From the NCBI RefSeq assembly GCF_031583065.1, contig NZ_CP134053.1, forward strand, positions 3,162,001 to 3,226,000: 64,000 bases of DNA, written 5' to 3'. This document shows, piece by piece, positions 17,797 through 27,900 of this stretch (its first letter is position 1; every line of letters begins with the position of its first letter). The position numbers and the translations under genes were made by a program. Below the pieces are notes generated by a model. It did not search any database and had not been told where the DNA came from. It saw only the letters and a program-made list of their open reading frames with translations. Source of the stretch: Streptomyces sp. CGMCC 4.7035 (GTDB taxonomy: Bacteria > Actinomycetota > Actinomycetes > Streptomycetales > Streptomycetaceae).

Positions 17797-17819
17797 AGCA
17801 CTGGGCTTTGCGCGCGTTC

Positions 17820-17859
17820 GGCTCTGCCAGTCGCACCACGTCAGCGTGGTGAAAGAGCC
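17820..17859 (+). terminator. Stem-loop after the SagB-type gene
   Basis: Inner stem CACCACG-TCAG-CGTGGTG with outer arms GGCTCT and AGAGCC, 24 bp after the dehydrogenase stop. There is no T-run, as is usual for actinomycete stem-loop terminators. It would close the RiPP-like transcript. Confidence 0.55.
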
Positions 17860-18542
17860 GGATCCGCGGCGGTCAGTAGGCGAAGGCTGGGTGACGCTCC
17901 ACACCGATAGCGGGTTCGTGCCGGCCTTTCACCGGGATCGCGTGAGGTGAGACGGCTTCGCTGATCGCCAAGGGCCTGACGGGTCATGACCGGTCGGTCC
18001 AGCGATGGCAGGCCGAGTGCGGCAGGGAACCAACCAGGCTCCTGTGCCTGTGGGGTTGAGACTTCAAACACCTCTCCCTGACGGCACGACAGTTCAAGAA
18101 AATGGCACTTTTGTACAACCTATCATCGCAAGAAGCGACTATCCTCTTCCGTAGTGGCCTCCACCGGGATGCGGACGGTGAAATCAACTAGACGGCAGGT
18201 TTGCAGTGCACGGCCGCCGTCGGCAATGAGAATGTCTTGCACCCATGTGTCTGAGCGCCAATGCATAGCCCGCGGCCGAGTACTTGACCCGCCCGAACCG
18301 TGCCGTGACAAACAATTCTGCTTCAGAAGGAAAGGGTATCTGCGCTGTCATGTGAAATGTCTGTGACAGGCGACTGTGAGGGCGGACCCGGGTCGGACGA
18401 CGATTCCGCCGGCCACCCCGATTTCTTTCATTCCATCTCCGACGCGGCCGACTTTGCGGCGCGTTCGGCGGATCGCCCGGCAGTCACCTGTACCGGAGAA
18501 CGCGCCCTGGGACGTGCCGCCACCTGCTGGAAGGGATATCCC
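17860..18542. other. Long intergenic region between RiPP-like cassette and NRPS cluster
   Basis: About 680 bp without a convincing gene and with A/T-richer patches (for example around 18100 and 18310). An ATG at 18357 is in frame with the MFS gene and would add 62 residues, but that stretch lacks membrane character and the 18543 start has a better ribosome site. The region probably carries the promoter of the NRPS cluster. No regulator binding site could be identified. Confidence 0.4.
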
Positions 18543-19808
18543 ATGCGGTCAATCGCCGCTTTGCTGCCCGCTCCTGGTGCACTTCGGCCGATGGTGGGCA
18601 ACTACCTTGTCGATTCGCTTGGCACGGGGCTCTTCCTGACTGGAGGCGTCGCGTTCTTCATCAAGGTCGTCGGCCTGACGCCGGTCCAGGTCGGGCTGGG
18701 TTTCTCGCTCGCGAGTCTGCTGACGTTCTTCGCCTCGGTGCCCACCGGGTGGCTCGCGGACCGCATGGACGCCCGCAAGCTGCTCATCGTCGTGCACCTG
18801 GTGGAGGCCGTGCTGTTCTGCCTCTACCCGCTGGCCCACTCGTTCTTGGGCTTTGTGCTGGTGGCCTGCGCGACCTCGGTGGCGATCCGGGCGGCCAGCA
18901 CGGTACGGGCGGCCGTGACCGGCGCGGTGCTGGAACCGGAGCGGCGGGTGGCCGGACGGGCCTACCTGCGCTCGGTGTTCAACGCCGGATTCGCAGGCGG
19001 CTCCGCGATGGCGGCCTGGGCGCTTGCCGATGAATCCAACCTGGCGTGCGAACTGGTCATCCTCGGCAACGCGTTCTCCTACCTGCTGGCCGCGCTCACC
19101 CTCATCCCGGTTCCCCCCGTCCCGCCCAAGCCACGCCCGGCCGGGGCGTCGAAGGCGCCCGCCCTCAAGGACGTCCCGTTCGTCCTGCTGACCCTGGTCA
19201 ACGGCATCCTCAGCATCAACGGCATCGTGCTGACCCTCGCGCTGCCCCTGATGATCGTCTCTGGCCACGGCATCCCCCGGCCGCTTGCCGGGCTCTTCGT
19301 CACCGCCAACACGGTGCTGGTGGTGCTGTTCCAGGTGAGGCTGAGCCGGAACACCGACACCGTGGAGGGCGGGGCGCGGGCCCAGCGCAAGGCGGGCATC
19401 CTGTTTGCGCTCTCCTGCTGCGGCATCGCCGCCGCGGCCACCACACACATGCCCGCGATCGCGATCATCTGCCTGGTAGTCGCCGTACTGGTGCTGACGG
19501 CCGGTGAACTGCTGCAGATGGCGGGCAGTTGGGGCATCTCCTACGGACTGGCCCCGGAACACGCGCGTGGTGAGTATCTGGGGGTGTACGCCCTCGGCGC
19601 CGCCTTCGCCGAAACCGCCGGCCCGGCCGCCACGACCTCGCTCGGGGTCGGGCAGGGCACCGTCGGCTGGCTGATGATCGCCGCCGTCTTCCTGCTGGCC
19701 GGGCTGGCCGTGGGTCCGCTGGCCGGAAAGGCGCTGGCCTCGCTGCGGTCCGCAGCGCCCGGCGACGGCGTGCAAGAAGCCGCCGTGGCCACCGGCGGTG
19801 CCGCATGA
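18543..19808 (+). CDS. MFS exporter of the NRPS cluster
   Basis: MFS permease, 421 aa, with about 12 hydrophobic segments. The cytosolic loop between helices 2 and 3 reads TGWLADRMDARKLLIVVH, matching the MFS signature G-x-L-a-D-r. The start at 18543 follows GAAGGG. The stop overlaps the peptidase gene by ATGA (19805-19808), so the two are translationally coupled. It most likely exports the cluster product or its acylated precursor and gives self-protection. First gene of the plus-strand biosynthetic run. Confidence 0.85.
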   Translation: MRSIAALLPAPGALRPMVGNYLVDSLGTGLFLTGGVAFFIKVVGLTPVQVGLGFSLASLLTFFASVPTGWLADRMDARKLLIVVHLVEAVLFCLYPLAHSFLGFVLVACATSVAIRAASTVRAAVTGAVLEPERRVAGRAYLRSVFNAGFAGGSAMAAWALADESNLACELVILGNAFSYLLAALTLIPVPPVPPKPRPAGASKAPALKDVPFVLLTLVNGILSINGIVLTLALPLMIVSGHGIPRPLAGLFVTANTVLVVLFQVRLSRNTDTVEGGARAQRKAGILFALSCCGIAAAATTHMPAIAIICLVVAVLVLTAGELLQMAGSWGISYGLAPEHARGEYLGVYALGAAFAETAGPAATTSLGVGQGTVGWLMIAAVFLLAGLAVGPLAGKALASLRSAAPGDGVQEAAVATGGAA

Positions 19809-20797
19809 CACGCACCCCGCTGCGCGGACACCTCCCGACCTGGTCCGAGCTCCGTCGCCACGCCGTGGACACCGTCGCTGAGCTACGACCGCGCCCGGCC
19901 CCCGATCCACGGGTCGCGGCGGCCCTGGCCGGCATCACCGCCGCCAGGGTGGGACGGCACGTCGAGGCGCTCACCGCCGCCGGGCCCCGGTGGCGTGGGA
20001 ACGCGGAGGCGGTCCTGCACAGTCTCCGGTACTTGCGGGAGGAACTTGAGGGGTACGGCTACGACGTCCGCGAGCAGCGGTACGGCGAGGCCCCGCATCA
20101 GGTCAACCTCTCCGCGCTGCTTCCGGGGCGGGACAGCACGGCGCCGCTGGTGGAAGCCGGCGCGCACTGGGACTCAGTCGAGGGCAGCCCAGGAGCGGAC
20201 GACAACGCCAGCGGTGTCGCCGGCGTGCTGGAGATCGCCCGCGCTCTGTGGGAGGCGCCGCGGCCGCGGCGCGGCATCCGGTTCTGTCTCTTCGGCGAGG
20301 AGGAGGAGTGGATGACCGGCAGCACTGAGCACGTCGCCAGGGTGGACGCCGCGGGCGCGGCGGTGGAGGGGGTGATCGTCCTGGAGATGATCGGCTACCG
20401 CGACCCGCTGCCGGGTTCGCAGAGGACACCGCTGCGCGTTCCCGGGGTGTTCTCGCCACCGCGGACGGGCGACTTCGTAGCCGTCATCGCCGACCTACGC
20501 TCGCTCAGGTTCGTCAGCGCGATGCAGCGGGGGAGCCGGCACTACGTTCCCGGGCTGCGGATCTACCCGGTGAAGCGGATCGGGTGGCTGCTGCGGGACG
20601 CCGCCCGCAGCGACCACCTGCCGTACTGGCGCAGTGGACGGCAGGGGGTGCTCGTCACCGACACGGCCAATCTGCGGAATCCGCACTACCACAAGGCCAC
20701 CGACACGCTTGCCACGCTCGACCTGGCGTTCGCCGCAGACGTCAGTCGGGCGGTGGCCGGGGCGCTGGCCGAACTGGCGGGCCGGTCCGGCGAATGA
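19805..20797 (+). CDS. M28-family zinc peptidase
   Basis: M28 (aminopeptidase/carboxypeptidase-type) metallopeptidase, 330 aa. Metal and catalytic motifs are all present: GAHWDSVEGSPGADDNASGV (first His-x-Asp and bridging Asp), FGEEEEW (general-base Glu and metal Glu), and NPHYHKATDTL (final His). RSDHLPYWRSG supplies the usual substrate-side segment. No signal peptide or membrane helix is visible, so it looks cytoplasmic. In a cluster whose assembly line begins with a fatty acyl group and an Ala-like residue, it may remove an N-acyl leader from the finished product. A housekeeping or resistance role is possible but less economical given its coupling to the exporter. Confidence 0.85.
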   Translation: MTRTPLRGHLPTWSELRRHAVDTVAELRPRPAPDPRVAAALAGITAARVGRHVEALTAAGPRWRGNAEAVLHSLRYLREELEGYGYDVREQRYGEAPHQVNLSALLPGRDSTAPLVEAGAHWDSVEGSPGADDNASGVAGVLEIARALWEAPRPRRGIRFCLFGEEEEWMTGSTEHVARVDAAGAAVEGVIVLEMIGYRDPLPGSQRTPLRVPGVFSPPRTGDFVAVIADLRSLRFVSAMQRGSRHYVPGLRIYPVKRIGWLLRDAARSDHLPYWRSGRQGVLVTDTANLRNPHYHKATDTLATLDLAFAADVSRAVAGALAELAGRSGE

Positions 20798-20851
20798 GTC
20801 CGGACGACCCATCAAGGTTTCCCTGTTTCCACCCCGTTAAAAGGACCCACC

Positions 20852-21043
20852 ATGTTCGACACCGATGCCCACACCGAATTCCGGACCGTCGTGAACCACG
20901 AGGAGCAGTACTCGATCTGGCCTGTGGAACTGGAACTGCCCGCCGGATGGACGGAGACCGGTTTCCGGGGCACCCGCGAGGAGTGCCTGGAGCACGTGGG
21001 GCGGATCTGGACGGACATGCGGCCGCTGAGCCTGCGGGACTGA
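20852..21043 (+). CDS. MbtH-like protein
   Basis: MbtH-family adenylation-domain partner, 63 aa, full length. The family core is clear: NHEEQYSIWP, LPAGWTETGF, a Cys in EECLEHV and IWTDMRPLSLRD near the end. MbtH proteins bind A domains and are often needed for their solubility and activity. It lies between the peptidase and the thioesterase, upstream of five canonical A domains. AAAAGGA precedes the ATG. Confidence 0.95.
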   Translation: MFDTDAHTEFRTVVNHEEQYSIWPVELELPAGWTETGFRGTREECLEHVGRIWTDMRPLSLRD

Positions 21044-21081
21044 GGGCGGGGAACAAGGACCAGACGGCTGTATCGCGCACC

Positions 21082-21819
21082 ATGAACACCTCCTCGTCCC
21101 CCTGGTGGATCCGGCGGCCCCTCCCGCACGTCGAGCGGTCGCTGGTCTGCCTCCCCTATGCAGGCGGCGGTCCACAGACCTACGAAGGATGGGAGGAGTT
21201 GCTGCCACCCGCGACCGAGGTGCTCGCGGTGACGCCGCCCGGGCGCGGTCGGCGCTTCGGCGAGCCGCCGTGCTCCGACATCCCTTCGCTGGTAGGCCCG
21301 TTGGCGCAAGCGCTGGCCGACGGCGTGGAAGGCCCGTACGCGGTCTTCGGCCACAGCCTCGGCGCCACGGTGGCCTTCGAGCTGTGCCGGGAGATCCGCC
21401 GACGCGGGCTGAAGATGCCCGAGGCGCTGGTGGTGTCCGGGCGGCAGGCGCCCCAACTGCCATGGTCGCAAAAGCCGATCAGCGGCCTTCCGGACCCGGA
21501 GTTCACGCAGGCGCTGCGCGACCTCGGCGGTACCCCCGAAGCGGTGCTGGAGCATCCGGAGCTGATGGGCCTTCTCATGCCCTCGCTGCGCGCCGACTTC
21601 GCCGTCCTGGAGTCCTACCGCCTGGTGCGCGAGCTGCCACTCGACGTGCCCGTCCTCGCGCTGGCGGGCGCCGCCGACCCGCGGGCCTGCGCGGAGCGGA
21701 TGTCCGGATGGGCGGAGCACACGAGCGGTCCGTTCACGCTGTGCACGGTGCCGGGCGAGCACTTCTTCGTGGACACCGATCCCGCCGTCGTGGCCTCCCT
21801 CGTCTCGACGATTCTCTGA
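21082..21819 (+). CDS. Type II thioesterase
   Basis: External alpha/beta-hydrolase thioesterase, 245 aa, that clears misprimed carrier proteins. CLPYAGGG near the start, the nucleophile motif GHSLGA (Ser), an Asp in AGAADPRA and the His in PGEHFFVDTD give the full triad. The length and lack of other domains match type II editing enzymes. The ATG at 21082 was chosen; the upstream in-frame stretch overlaps the MbtH gene in another frame. Confidence 0.92.
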   Translation: MNTSSSPWWIRRPLPHVERSLVCLPYAGGGPQTYEGWEELLPPATEVLAVTPPGRGRRFGEPPCSDIPSLVGPLAQALADGVEGPYAVFGHSLGATVAFELCREIRRRGLKMPEALVVSGRQAPQLPWSQKPISGLPDPEFTQALRDLGGTPEAVLEHPELMGLLMPSLRADFAVLESYRLVRELPLDVPVLALAGAADPRACAERMSGWAEHTSGPFTLCTVPGEHFFVDTDPAVVASLVSTIL

Positions 21820-21931
21820 CGGAGCCGGGCGCGAGTCCGGTCGGTGGCGGACACCGGCCCGGCAGGCGCCTCCTGCTCCGCCAACAGCGGCCTGCCGCTT
21901 TCAAACCCCTTTCATTTCCCTGGAGAAGTCC

Positions 21932-24900
21932 GTGAACAAGGCCACCGACACGACAGCGGCGGCAATCACGCTGGTCGACGTGCTGCGCCACCGTGCCGCC
22001 GACCAGACGCAGCGCCGGGCGTTCGGTTTCCTCCCGGCCGCGGGCGGTCCGGTCCGGGAGCTGACCTACGCCGAACTCGACCGTCGAGCAAGGGAGTTGG
22101 CGGCACGGCTGCAGGCCGACCACCCGGCGGGCAGCCGGATGCTGCTGCTTTACCCGCCGGGCCTCGACTTCCCCGTCGCCTTCTTCGCGTGCCTGTACGC
22201 CGGCATGGTCGCCGTGCCGATGCCACTGCCGACCAGCCGGAAGCGGGCGCAGCGGCAGCTGGCGGCCGCGGCGAACGCGCGTGCGACCGCCTGGCTGACG
22301 GTCGGGGCATCCCGCCGGATGTTGCTCGACCACGCGGGGGGTGCCGAAGCCGGCCCCGTCGCCGTGCTGGCCACCGACGAAGCGCCGACGCACCGCGCCG
22401 AGGACTGGTCGGGGCACTGTCCGGACCCGGCCGACCTGGCGTTCCTGCAGTACACATCAGGGTCGACCGGCAGCCCCCGGGGCGTGATGGTCACCCACCG
22501 CAACGTGATGGCGAACTCCCGTGCCATCCAGGAGAAGTTCGCGCTGACCGCGCGGGACTCGTCGGTGATCTGGCTGCCGCCGTTCCACGACATGGGCCTG
22601 ATCGGCGGCGTCCTCCAGCCGGTGTACACCGGATTCCCCGCCCTGCTGATGCCTCCACAGGCGTTCCTGCGCGACCCCGGGGTCTGGCTGGAGGCGGTCT
22701 CCGAGCACCGGGCCACGGTCAGTGGCGGCCCCAACTTCGCCTATGCGCACGCCGTGCAGCATGTCGACAGGCAGCGAGCCGCGGGTCTGGACCTCAGCAG
22801 CTGGCGGGTGGCGTTCAACGGCGCGGAGCCGATCCGGGCGGAGACCCAGGAGGACTTCGCGAGCGCCTTCGCGGCGGCGGGCTTCGACCCCGGGGCGTTT
22901 TTCGCCTGCTACGGAATCGCGGAGGCCACCCTGCTGGTCACCGGTGCCGTTCGCGGGGCGGGTGCCCGGGTCCTGTCGGTGGACGCCGATCATCTCGCCT
23001 TGCACGGGCGAGCGGTGCCCGTCGTGGAGGGCGGCCGTCGGCTCGTCGGCTGCGGTACGCCGGCCGAGGGCCACCAGGTGCTGATCGCCGACGCCGACGG
23101 CGGCCGCGCGGCCGCCGACGGCACGGTCGGCGAGATCTGGGTCAACGGGCCGAGCGTGGCCGACGGCTACCTGGACGCCCCGGAGGCGACGGGGGCGACC
23201 TTCGGCGGCCGGGCCGACGGGGTGGACGGCGCCTTCCTGCGCACGGGCGACCTCGGGTTCCTGCACGAGGGTGAGCTGTTTGTCACCGGGCGGGTCAAGG
23301 ACCTGGTCATCGTGCGCGGCCGCAACCTCCATCCGCAGGACGCCGAGCGGATCGCCGCAGCCACCCATCCGGGCCTCGACCCGGACGCCGCCGCCGCGTT
23401 CGGCTACGAGGAGAACGCCGCGGAGTCCCTCGCGATCGTGCTGGAGGTGGACCGGTACACCGCCGCCGACACGTTGGCCGGCCTCGCGGACGGCGTACGG
23501 GCCGCGGTGGCCGCGGAACTCGGCGTCGCCGTTGGCTCGGTGGCGTTCACCCGGCGCGGCGGCATCCCGCGCACCACCAGTGGCAAGATCCGTCGGCAGG
23601 CCTGTCGCGAGCAGTGGCTGCACGGTGAGCTGCCGCCGGTCGGCACGGCCGCCGGCGGTGCCGCTGCGGCCCGCTCGGTCGTGGCGGACGGCACCCGCGT
23701 TCCGGACGCTCCCGTCGCCGTGCGGTCCGTGCTGGCATCCGTCGCGCGGCTGTCGGACGGGGCCCTGGAGGATTCGGCAAGCATTTTCGACCTGGGCCTG
23801 GACTCGCTGGGCATGGTGGAGCTGCGGCTGCGGATCCTGGGCGAGCTCGGCGCAGACGTCTCGCTCGCCGACCTGCTGGCCGGTCCCACCGTCGCGGAGC
23901 TGGAGGACTTGGTCGCCGCCGCGCCGCGGACTGCCGCCGGGCAGGCGCCGGACGTGCCGTCCGACCCACGGGCCTCGACGGGCCAGGAGGCGCTGCTGCT
24001 CGCCGACGACCTGGCCAGGGACGACGCCCCGTACGTGGTGGGCCGCGCAGTGGCCTTCACCGGAGAGTTCCGCACGGAGGACTTCCTCGAAGCCGTGCGG
24101 TCGACCGTGGCGCGGCACCCGGCGCTGCGCACGGCTTTCGTGCGGGGGGACGATGCGCCGCTGCGGACGGTGCATGACGCGCTGCCGCCGGAGCTGGCGG
24201 TGGTCGACGCACGGGATCTGGACGAGGCCGAGCTGACCTCGCTGCTGGAGGACGCGGCGTGCCGTCGGATGGACACCGCCGTAGGTCCGCTGGTGCGGGT
24301 CACGGTGGTGCGCACCGGCGAGTCCGAGACGATCGTGGTCTTCGCCGTCCACCACGCGGTGTGCGACCTGCGGTCGCTCGGCCTGCTCCTGGGCGAGGTC
24401 GCCGAGGCATACCGGACGGGTGCCCAGCCGGAGGGCGGAACCGGGGCCCATCAAGATGCGTACGGCGTGTTCGCCGGCCGGCAGCGGCGGCTGGCCGCGG
24501 CCGACGAGGACGACGACCTGCGGCGCTACTGGAGGACGGCGCTGGACGGCGTGCCTCTGGAGCTCCGGCTGCCCATGGCACACGCCCCGCAGGGCACGGG
24601 CCGGGGAGCGGTGGAGCGCTTCACGGTGCCGGCGGAGCTGTCGGCGCGGGTGCGCGCGTTCGCCCAGGCCCACCGGCTCACCGTCAACGCCGTGCTGCAG
24701 GCGGCTCTGCACGCGCTGCTGCACCGCCTCACCGGCGAGGAGCGTGTCGCGGTCGGCACGCCGTTCGCCAACCGCGGCCGAAGGGAATTGCGTGACGTGG
24801 TGGGCTACTTCGTCAACGTGCTGCCGCTGTCCAGCTCCTTCGGTCCGGAGACCACCTTCGTCGCGGCGGCCTCCGCGCTGCAGGCGACGCTCGCCGCCGC

Positions 24901-27900
24901 GCTGCACCATGGCGAACTGCCGTACGCGGCGATCCTGCAGGCCGGCGGCCGGAGCGGCGACCGGTGCAACGTGCTGGTCGCCTACCAGAGCATGCAGTCC
25001 GAATACGCGGCGGACATCGCCCGGATCGCGCTGGAGGACGGCGGACGGCCGGTGGAGGTCGGCGGGCTCTCCATGGTCCCGGTGCCGCTGCCGCGCCGCG
25101 ACAACGCCTTCGACCTCACCATGAACCTGGCCGACGCCGGGGCGGAGTTGCTGGGCAACATCGAATACCGGACGGAGCTGTTTGCCGCGGCGGACGTGCG
25201 GCAGTTCGTCGACCGCTACCTCGGTCTGCTGGCGTCGGCGGTGGCGGAGCCGGACCGCCCGATCGCGGACCTGGGCCTGCTGTCGGGGCCGCAGGAGACC
25301 ACGTCGGTGCTGGTCGGGCCGGCCGCTTCCGGGGCGTTCGACGACATGGTGCTGCCGGAGCTGGTGGCGCGGTGGGCGGAGCGCACCCCGGAGGCCGTGG
25401 CCGCGACCGACGGCGAGCGGACCGTGACCTACCGGGAGCTGGACCAGGCGGCCGGGCGGCTGGCGGGGGAACTGGCCCGGCGCGGTGCCGGTCCCGAGTC
25501 GGTGGTGGGCGTGCTCACCGGCCGGGACGTGCGCACCGTCACGGCGCTGCTGGGCGTGCTGAAGGCGGGGGCGGCCTACCTGCCGCTGGACCCGTCCCTG
25601 CCGCGCGAGCGGCTGGAGTGGATCCTCGGCCGGGCCGGGGTCTCCACGGTGGTCCTGGCCGGCGAGCCGCGCGAGCTGCCGGACGGCGTGTCGACGGTAC
25701 CCGCCGAGTGCGCCGGGCCGGGGGCAGCGCCCACGGTGCGGATCAGACAGGACCACCTGGCTTACGTGCTGTTCACCTCCGGCTCCACGGGCCGGCCCAA
25801 GGGCGTCGCACTCACCCACCGCAACGCGGTCTCCTTCCTGGCCTGGGCACGTGAGCGGTTCGGCGGGGACCTGTCGTCGGTGCTGGCCGCCACGTCCTTC
25901 TCCTTCGACCTGAGCATCTTCGAGGTATTCGGCCCGTTGACGTGCGGCGGCACCGTGGCCGTCACCCGGGATGTCCTGGCGCTCGCCGAACAGGCACCGC
26001 CGGTGCCGGTTGCGCTGGTCAACACCGTGCCCTCGCCGCTGGCGGAACTGCTGCGCTCCGGCGGGCTCCCGGACGGGGTCAGAACGGTCAATCTGGCCGG
26101 CGAGCCGCTGCCGCGGCCACTCGCCGAGGCCGTGCTGCGGCAGCCGTCGGTCGTGCGACTGATGAACCTCTACGGGCCCACCGAGGCGACCACCTACGCC
26201 TGCGAGGCCGAGATCCTGGCAATGGAGGCGGGCGAGCCTCCGATCGGCGGCCCGATCGCCGGCACCCACGCCTACGTGCTGGACACGCGGCTGCGGCCGG
26301 TGGCGCCGGGCATTCCGGGCGAGCTGTACCTGGGCGGTCCCGGGCTGGCCCGCGGCTATCTGGCCGACCCGGCGCTGACCGCGGACCGGTTCGTCCCCGA
26401 CATCAACCGCCAGGGCGAGCGAATGTACCGCACGGGTGACCTCGTACGGCTCGACGGAGAGGGGCGGCTGCGCTACCTGGGACGGTCCGACGACCAGGTG
26501 AAGATCCGCGGCTTCCGCATCGAGCCAGGCGAGTGCTCGGCCGCGCTGCGGCGCCACCCGGACGTGGCCGACGCCGTGGTGCTGCCGCGCGACCTGCCGG
26601 GAGCCGAGACCATGCTGTGCGCCTGGGTCGTCCCGGTCGCGGGCGCGGACGTCGACCCCGACGCCGTGCGGGCCTTCGCCCGCACTCAGTTGCCGCCCTA
26701 CATGGTGCCGTCGGCGGTCGCCGTGCTGGAGCGGCTGCCGCAGACGCCGAACGGCAAGCTCGACAAGCGCGCGCTGGCCACCCCCCTGCCGCCCTCCGCC
26801 GCCGGCGGTGCCGTACCGCGGGGGCCGGTCGAGGAACGGCTGCTGAGCCTCTTCGGCGAGCTGCTGGCGCGCGACGGCCTCGGCACCGACGACAGCTTCT
26901 TCGAACTCGGCGGCCACTCGCTGCTGGCGGCCCGGCTGGTCACCGAGATCCGCCGGTCGTTCGGCGTCGCTCTGCCGCTGCGCTCCGTCTTCGAGCGCCC
27001 GCGGGTGCGCGATCTGGCGCGGCTGGTCGAGGGGGTGGCCGAGCGGGACGCCCCGGCGGTGCCGCTGGCGCGGGTGCCGCGGGATCCGGCGCCCGCCGCC
27101 TCGTCCGCGCAGGAGCGGATGTGGCTCATGCAGCAGATGATGCCCGACGGCACCGCCTACGGCGTGGCCGGCGCGGTCCGGGCGCGGGGCGCGCTGGACA
27201 CCGGGCTGCTGCGCCGGGCCGCAGTGGAGGTCGGTCGGCACCACGAGGTGCTGCGGACCCGGCTGCTGCCCGGCGGGACCGGGGTGCGGCAAGCCATCGA
27301 CACGGAGCCGGAGTTCGACTGGGTCGAGGAGTCGGTCGAGGCGCTGCCGGCGGACGGGCGCGCTGCGGCCGCGACGCGGCGGATGGCCGAGCTGGCCGCG
27401 GTGCCGGTTCCCCTGGACCGGGGCGGGCAGGTGCGGCTCGTGGTGATCCGGCTGGCCGCCGACGACCACCTGATCGGCTTGGTGAGCCATCTCGCGGTGA
27501 TGGACGGCTGGTCGAGCGGGGTGTTCTTTCGGCATCTCGCGCTCGCCTACCGCACGCTGCCCGCGCAAGGCGTCTGCGGTCTGCCCGCACTGCGCGCGCA
27601 GTACGCCGACTTCGTGGCGTGGCAGCGTGCGTCGCTGGCCCCGGTCCGGGAAGAGCTGGTGGGCTGGTGGACCCGGCGACTGGCGAACCTGCCGGCCCTC
27701 GCATTGCCGGCCGACAGACCACGTCCGGCAGTAATGGGTCACCGCGGCGGCAGCGTCCCGGTCCACCTCGACCGCGAACTGCGTGATGAGCTGGCCGCGT
27801 TGGGCGCAGGACAGGACGCCACCATCTTCATGGTGCTGCTGACGGCGTTCGCCACCGTGCTGGCCCGGCACAGCGGACAGAGCGACTTCGCGGTCGGCAC

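Noticed and set aside
17860-17960. Group II intron end after the SagB-type gene
   Set aside because: The local stem-loops suggested it briefly, but there is no reverse-transcriptase remnant and no convincing domain V.
18357-18542. N-terminal extension of the MFS exporter
   Set aside because: The 62 extra residues are hydrophilic and have no MFS counterpart; the 18543 start has GAAGGG and matches the usual permease length.
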